Assembly (NCBI GenBank): GCA_009782165.1
Contig: WQUH01000292.1
Location: 1 to 8,452 of the forward strand
Reading direction: 5' to 3'
Source: Pseudomonadota bacterium
GTDB taxonomy: Bacteria; Desulfobacterota; Desulfobulbia; Desulfobulbales; Desulfobulbaceae
DNA: 8,452 nucleotides
The notes beneath the pieces were generated by a model. It had not been told where the DNA came from. It worked only from the letters and a program-made list of their open reading frames with translations, and made no database searches. The position numbers and the translations under genes are program-made. Of this stretch, positions 6,030-8,452 are shown piece after piece (positions within the stretch are counted from its first letter, which is position 1; each line of letters opens with the position of its first letter).

Positions 6030-6848
6030 TTATTTGGCAGCATCGGAGCGCTCGTACTGTTTGTTGCGCATCTGGTAATAGCCGTTGCGGAACGCCACAT
6101 ACGGGTCGACACTCATGGCTTGAACCCGCTGGTACTCGCCGAGGTGCAGGGAGACGCGGTTGACGGTCTTCAGCCCCTGCACAGCGATTGCGGTATACAA
6201 ATTATCGCTCCAGGGCGGCGTATAGGTGGCCGCGGCCACGCCGTCAACCACCGCGCCTGGAAAATCCCGCAGGGTCGAAGGACCGATCAGGGGAACAACC
6301 AGGTAAAAACCGTCACCTATCCCCCAGGCCCACAGGGTCTGGCCAAAACTGGCGTATCTCGGCGCGATGCTGAATTCATTGCCGGCGGGATCGGCCAGGC
6401 CGAACACCCCGACGATGCTGTTGATGACAAAACGGCCCAGGGTCCGGCCGGCATCGCGGAATCTGCCCTGCAACAGGCAGTTGACCGAGCGGACCGGCTC
6501 GCCGAGATTATAAAAAAAATTTCCGATGCACATCCGGATATCGGCGGGCAGCACCTTGCTGTATCCCGTGGCCACCGGGTCCAGCACCCAAATATAGAAT
6601 TTGTCGTTCACGACAAACATCGCCCGGTTAAAGGGCTCGATGGGATCGGCCACCTTGGTGTTCGACGTTGGCTGCTCATAGCTTTCGTCGCTGAGAAAAT
6701 CGACCGTGCCGAACAGCCGTTCCGAGATCACGTCGCCGCCAAAATCCGCGGCCACGGCGCCGCGCCCGGACAAGATCGCGGCCGCCATTGCCAGCGCCAG
6801 ACACAGGCGCGCAAGCCGCCCAGCCATGTTCATGTGCGCCGTTGCCAT
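6030..6848 (-). CDS. mlaA: MlaA/VacJ-family outer-membrane phospholipid transport protein
   Basis: MlaA forms a channel in the inner leaflet of the outer membrane that removes phospholipids mislocalised to the outer leaflet and passes them to MlaC. From the ATG at 6848 the protein has 272 residues. The family motif DPIEPFNRAMFVVND is at 68-82, followed by NLGEPVRSVNCLLQG (114-128), the segment GRTLGRFVINSIVGVFGLADPA (134-155) and GDGFYLVVPLIGPSTLRD (178-195). The N-terminus has a hydrophobic core (about 14-28) and an AVAA-D cleavage-like site (31-35), but no lipobox cysteine, unlike the E. coli lipoprotein. Start choice: the ATG overlaps the mlaD stop as TGATG, with AGGTG 5 nt upstream. A GTG one codon earlier (6851) and ATGs at 6833 and 6827 are alternatives. 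Close packing with mlaD suggests translational coupling. Confidence 0.92.
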   Translation of the reverse strand: MATAHMNMAGRLARLCLALAMAAAILSGRGAVAADFGGDVISERLFGTVDFLSDESYEQPTSNTKVADPIEPFNRAMFVVNDKFYIWVLDPVATGYSKVLPADIRMCIGNFFYNLGEPVRSVNCLLQGRFRDAGRTLGRFVINSIVGVFGLADPAGNEFSIAPRYASFGQTLWAWGIGDGFYLVVPLIGPSTLRDFPGAVVDGVAAATYTPPWSDNLYTAIAVQGLKTVNRVSLHLGEYQRVQAMSVDPYVAFRNGYYQMRNKQYERSDAAK

Positions 6849-7297
6849 CACTTCACCTGGCCAAAGGCGAATTTTGAGATCAGAGATTCGAGATCAACCG
6901 ATGATTCGGTATCGACAATGGTGCCGTCCGGCTTGTAGGATGCCTTGTCGCCACCCAGGGTAATCTGGATATATTTGTCGCCGATGATCCCCTGCGATTT
7001 GACCGAAGCCACGGAGTCAACCGGAATGACGATGCCGCGGTCGATCTGCATGGCAACCACCGCCTGCCGGTCGCCGTTCAGGGAAAGCTGACGGACCCGG
7101 CCCACCACCACGCCGGCGATCTGCACGTCGGCGCCGGCCTTTACGCCTGAAATATTGTTGAACTCCGCATTGAGCGCATAGGACTTCGCTTCAATCAGCC
7201 AGGGCACCTCGCCCAGTCGCAAAGCCAGCCAACCCAGGGCGAGGAAACCGCAGATCAGAAAACAACCAACCAATATTTCCACACGGGAATTGCCCAT
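6848..7297 (-). CDS. mlaD: MlaD-family MCE-domain protein
   Basis: This is an inner-membrane-anchored MCE protein, the hexameric ring subunit of the MlaFED transporter. The 149-residue protein has a single N-terminal transmembrane helix (about 8-29) and one MCE domain (about 36-116). The domain carries NNISGVKAGADVQIAGVVVG (47-66) and the strand block VKSQGIIGDKYIQITLGG (99-116). The C-terminal tail after the domain is short (about 33 residues), so the protein is smaller than E. coli MlaD (183 residues). The start is supported by GAGGAG 7 nt upstream of the ATG; this Shine-Dalgarno overlaps the mlaF stop codon. Its own stop overlaps the mlaA start. Confidence 0.94.
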   Translation of the reverse strand: MGNSRVEILVGCFLICGFLALGWLALRLGEVPWLIEAKSYALNAEFNNISGVKAGADVQIAGVVVGRVRQLSLNGDRQAVVAMQIDRGIVIPVDSVASVKSQGIIGDKYIQITLGGDKASYKPDGTIVDTESSVDLESLISKFAFGQVK

Positions 7298-7309
7298 ATT
7301 TCTGCTCCT

Positions 7310-8107
7310 CTATTCCTCTCCGGCTTCCTGTCCCATGACCTGCCGCGCAAACTCGCGGATGCTGGGCTGGGCGGAATAGGGTATCCGGGAGGCATCGGTA
7401 AACACGTCCAACTCTCCTTTATTCAACAAAATGATCTGATCGGCAAGAGTAAAAATCTGGGGGATGTCATGGCTGACAATCACCGCGGTGTATCCCAACC
7501 GTTGCTGGGTCTGGGTAAACAGCCGGTAGATCTCCTTGGTCATGACCGGATCCAGGCCGGTTGTGGGCTCATCGAACAGCACAATCTCCGGCGCTAATTG
7601 CAAAGCCCTCGCCAAACCGACCCGCTTTTTCATGCCGCCGCTGAGTTGGGCCGGAAACTTGTCCTCATGGCCGGCCAGTTCGAGCTGGTCCAGGGTGGCG
7701 GCGACCCGCTGCCGGATCTCCTCGTCGGAGAACCGTGTCCGCTCCCGCAGGGGCAAGGCGATATTTTCAAAGACGGTCAACGAATCAAACAGCGCCGCCC
7801 CCTGAAAGAGGACGCCGAACAGCATGCGCACCTCCTGCAGGGCCTGGTAGCCCATGCCGACAATGTCCCGGCCGCCGACCAGCACCTGGCCGGAATCCGG
7901 TTTGAGCAGGCCGAGGATCAGCTTGAGGATCACGCTCTTGCCCTGGCCGCTCCCGCCGGCAATAACCGTGGTCTTGCCCTTGGGGATCGCAAAGCTCACC
8001 CGGTCCAAAACCCGATTGCGCCGGGCCCGTTCGCCGAACGACTTGCTCACCGCCACGAAACGGATGGCGGCCGGCTCTGCCGGGAAAACCATGTCCGCCC
8101 CGCTCAT
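7310..8107 (-). CDS. mlaF: MlaF-family ABC transporter ATP-binding protein
   Basis: This is the cytoplasmic ATPase that powers the MlaE/MlaD phospholipid transporter. All ABC motifs are intact in the 265 residues: Walker A GGSGQGKS (51-58), Q-loop LFQGAALFDSLTV (100-112), signature LSGGMKKR (155-162), Walker B IVLFDE with catalytic E180, D-loop TTGLDP (182-187) and H-loop H213 in VSHD. The GAALFDSLTVFENIALPLRE stretch after the Q-loop is characteristic of the MlaF/Ttg2A family. The start ATG overlaps the mlaE stop as ATGA, which argues for translational coupling because the local Shine-Dalgarno is weak. A second in-frame ATG at residue 6 is possible. The stop is 12 nt before mlaD. Confidence 0.95.
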   Translation of the reverse strand: MSGADMVFPAEPAAIRFVAVSKSFGERARRNRVLDRVSFAIPKGKTTVIAGGSGQGKSVILKLILGLLKPDSGQVLVGGRDIVGMGYQALQEVRMLFGVLFQGAALFDSLTVFENIALPLRERTRFSDEEIRQRVAATLDQLELAGHEDKFPAQLSGGMKKRVGLARALQLAPEIVLFDEPTTGLDPVMTKEIYRLFTQTQQRLGYTAVIVSHDIPQIFTLADQIILLNKGELDVFTDASRIPYSAQPSIREFARQVMGQEAGEE

Positions 8108-8452
8108 AGCAGCACCGCGGTGAGCAGATAGTCGAACACCAGAACCGCGATCGACGACATGACCACCGCCTGGGTCGTGACGGTGCTGACGCTTTCAGCG
8201 CCAAAACCGGCCCCCCGGATCTTCTGGACAAAATAGCCGCGACCGGTGCAGATCCAGACGACCAACAGGCCGAATACCACAGATTTGATCACGCCCAATT
8301 TGATGTCATGGTTGGTGACGCTCTGCTGCATCCCGGCAAAAAAAGCGCCGCCATTGACGCCCATCAGTTTGACGCCCGCCAGATATCCGCCGCCAATGCC
8401 CACCACGTCAAAGACCGCGGTCAGCAACGGCACCGAGATCAAGGCCGCCAGA
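8104..8452 (-). CDS. mlaE: MlaE-family ABC transporter permease (partial, N-terminus outside window)
   Basis: Only the C-terminal 115 residues are present; the frame is open at the right edge. The segment contains hydrophobic helices, VFDVVGIGGGYLAGVKLMG, and the closing family signature GAGFGAESVSTVTTQAVVMS followed by a last helix ending DYLLTAVLL. These match the C-terminal half of the MlaE permease, the integral inner-membrane subunit that sits under the MlaD ring and is driven by MlaF. The TTG at 8442 is an internal leucine, not a start. In some lineages MlaE carries an N-terminal STAS domain fused in place of separate MlaB; that part is not visible. The stop overlaps the mlaF ATG by 4 nt. 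Confidence 0.93.
   Translation of the reverse strand, partial: LAALISVPLLTAVFDVVGIGGGYLAGVKLMGVNGGAFFAGMQQSVTNHDIKLGVIKSVVFGLLVVWICTGRGYFVQKIRGAGFGAESVSTVTTQAVVMSSIAVLVFDYLLTAVLL

Noticed and set aside
5978..6112. An N-terminal extension of MlaC by 45 residues
   Set aside because: It overlaps the mlaA 3' end and would place the signal peptide internally. The ATG at 5977 gives a standard signal peptide and family length.

Overview
All supportable genes lie on the minus strand, so the window reads right to left. It looks like a chromosomal segment of a Gram-negative bacterium with moderately high GC. Mla genes require an outer membrane. The combination of yceD-rpmF-plsX-fabH with an acyl-CoA dehydrogenase and an Etf whose alpha subunit carries an N-terminal two-cluster ferredoxin suggests an anaerobic Desulfobacterota (deltaproteobacterial) lineage. 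That assignment rests on gene content and memory of related genomes, not on a search.

Right part (8452 to about 5342): an mla operon in the order mlaE (cut by the window edge), mlaF, mlaD, mlaA, mlaC. The genes are tightly packed: ATGA overlap for E/F, 12 nt for F/D, TGATG overlap for D/A, and 52 nt holding a perfect hairpin for A/C. The products are an inner-membrane ABC permease, its ATPase, the MCE ring protein, the outer-membrane component and the periplasmic lipid shuttle. Together they should move phospholipid between the two membranes.

Middle (5150-5341): a 192-nt intergenic stretch. It holds a candidate intrinsic terminator for the mla operon, a good sigma70-type promoter for the next operon, and nested inverted repeats over that promoter that could be an operator.

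Left part (5149 to 1): yceD, rpmF, plsX, fabH, acyl-CoA dehydrogenase, etfB, etfA (cut by the window edge), closely spaced and probably one transcript. The first four are the classical ribosomal-protein/phospholipid/fatty-acid cluster. Where fabD-fabG-acpP would follow fabH in E. coli, this genome has an acyl-CoA dehydrogenase plus an FeS-type Etf. The three proteins look like a soluble acyl-CoA dehydrogenase/Etf complex, possibly electron-bifurcating or confurcating, beside the fatty-acid initiation enzyme.

I see no mobile element, CRISPR array, tRNA or rRNA, and no clearly new defence or mobile system. The most interesting points are the Fd-EtfA/EtfB/dehydrogenase module inside a lipid-synthesis operon, the dyad-rich promoter, an MlaA without a lipobox, and the mlaA-mlaC intercistronic hairpin.
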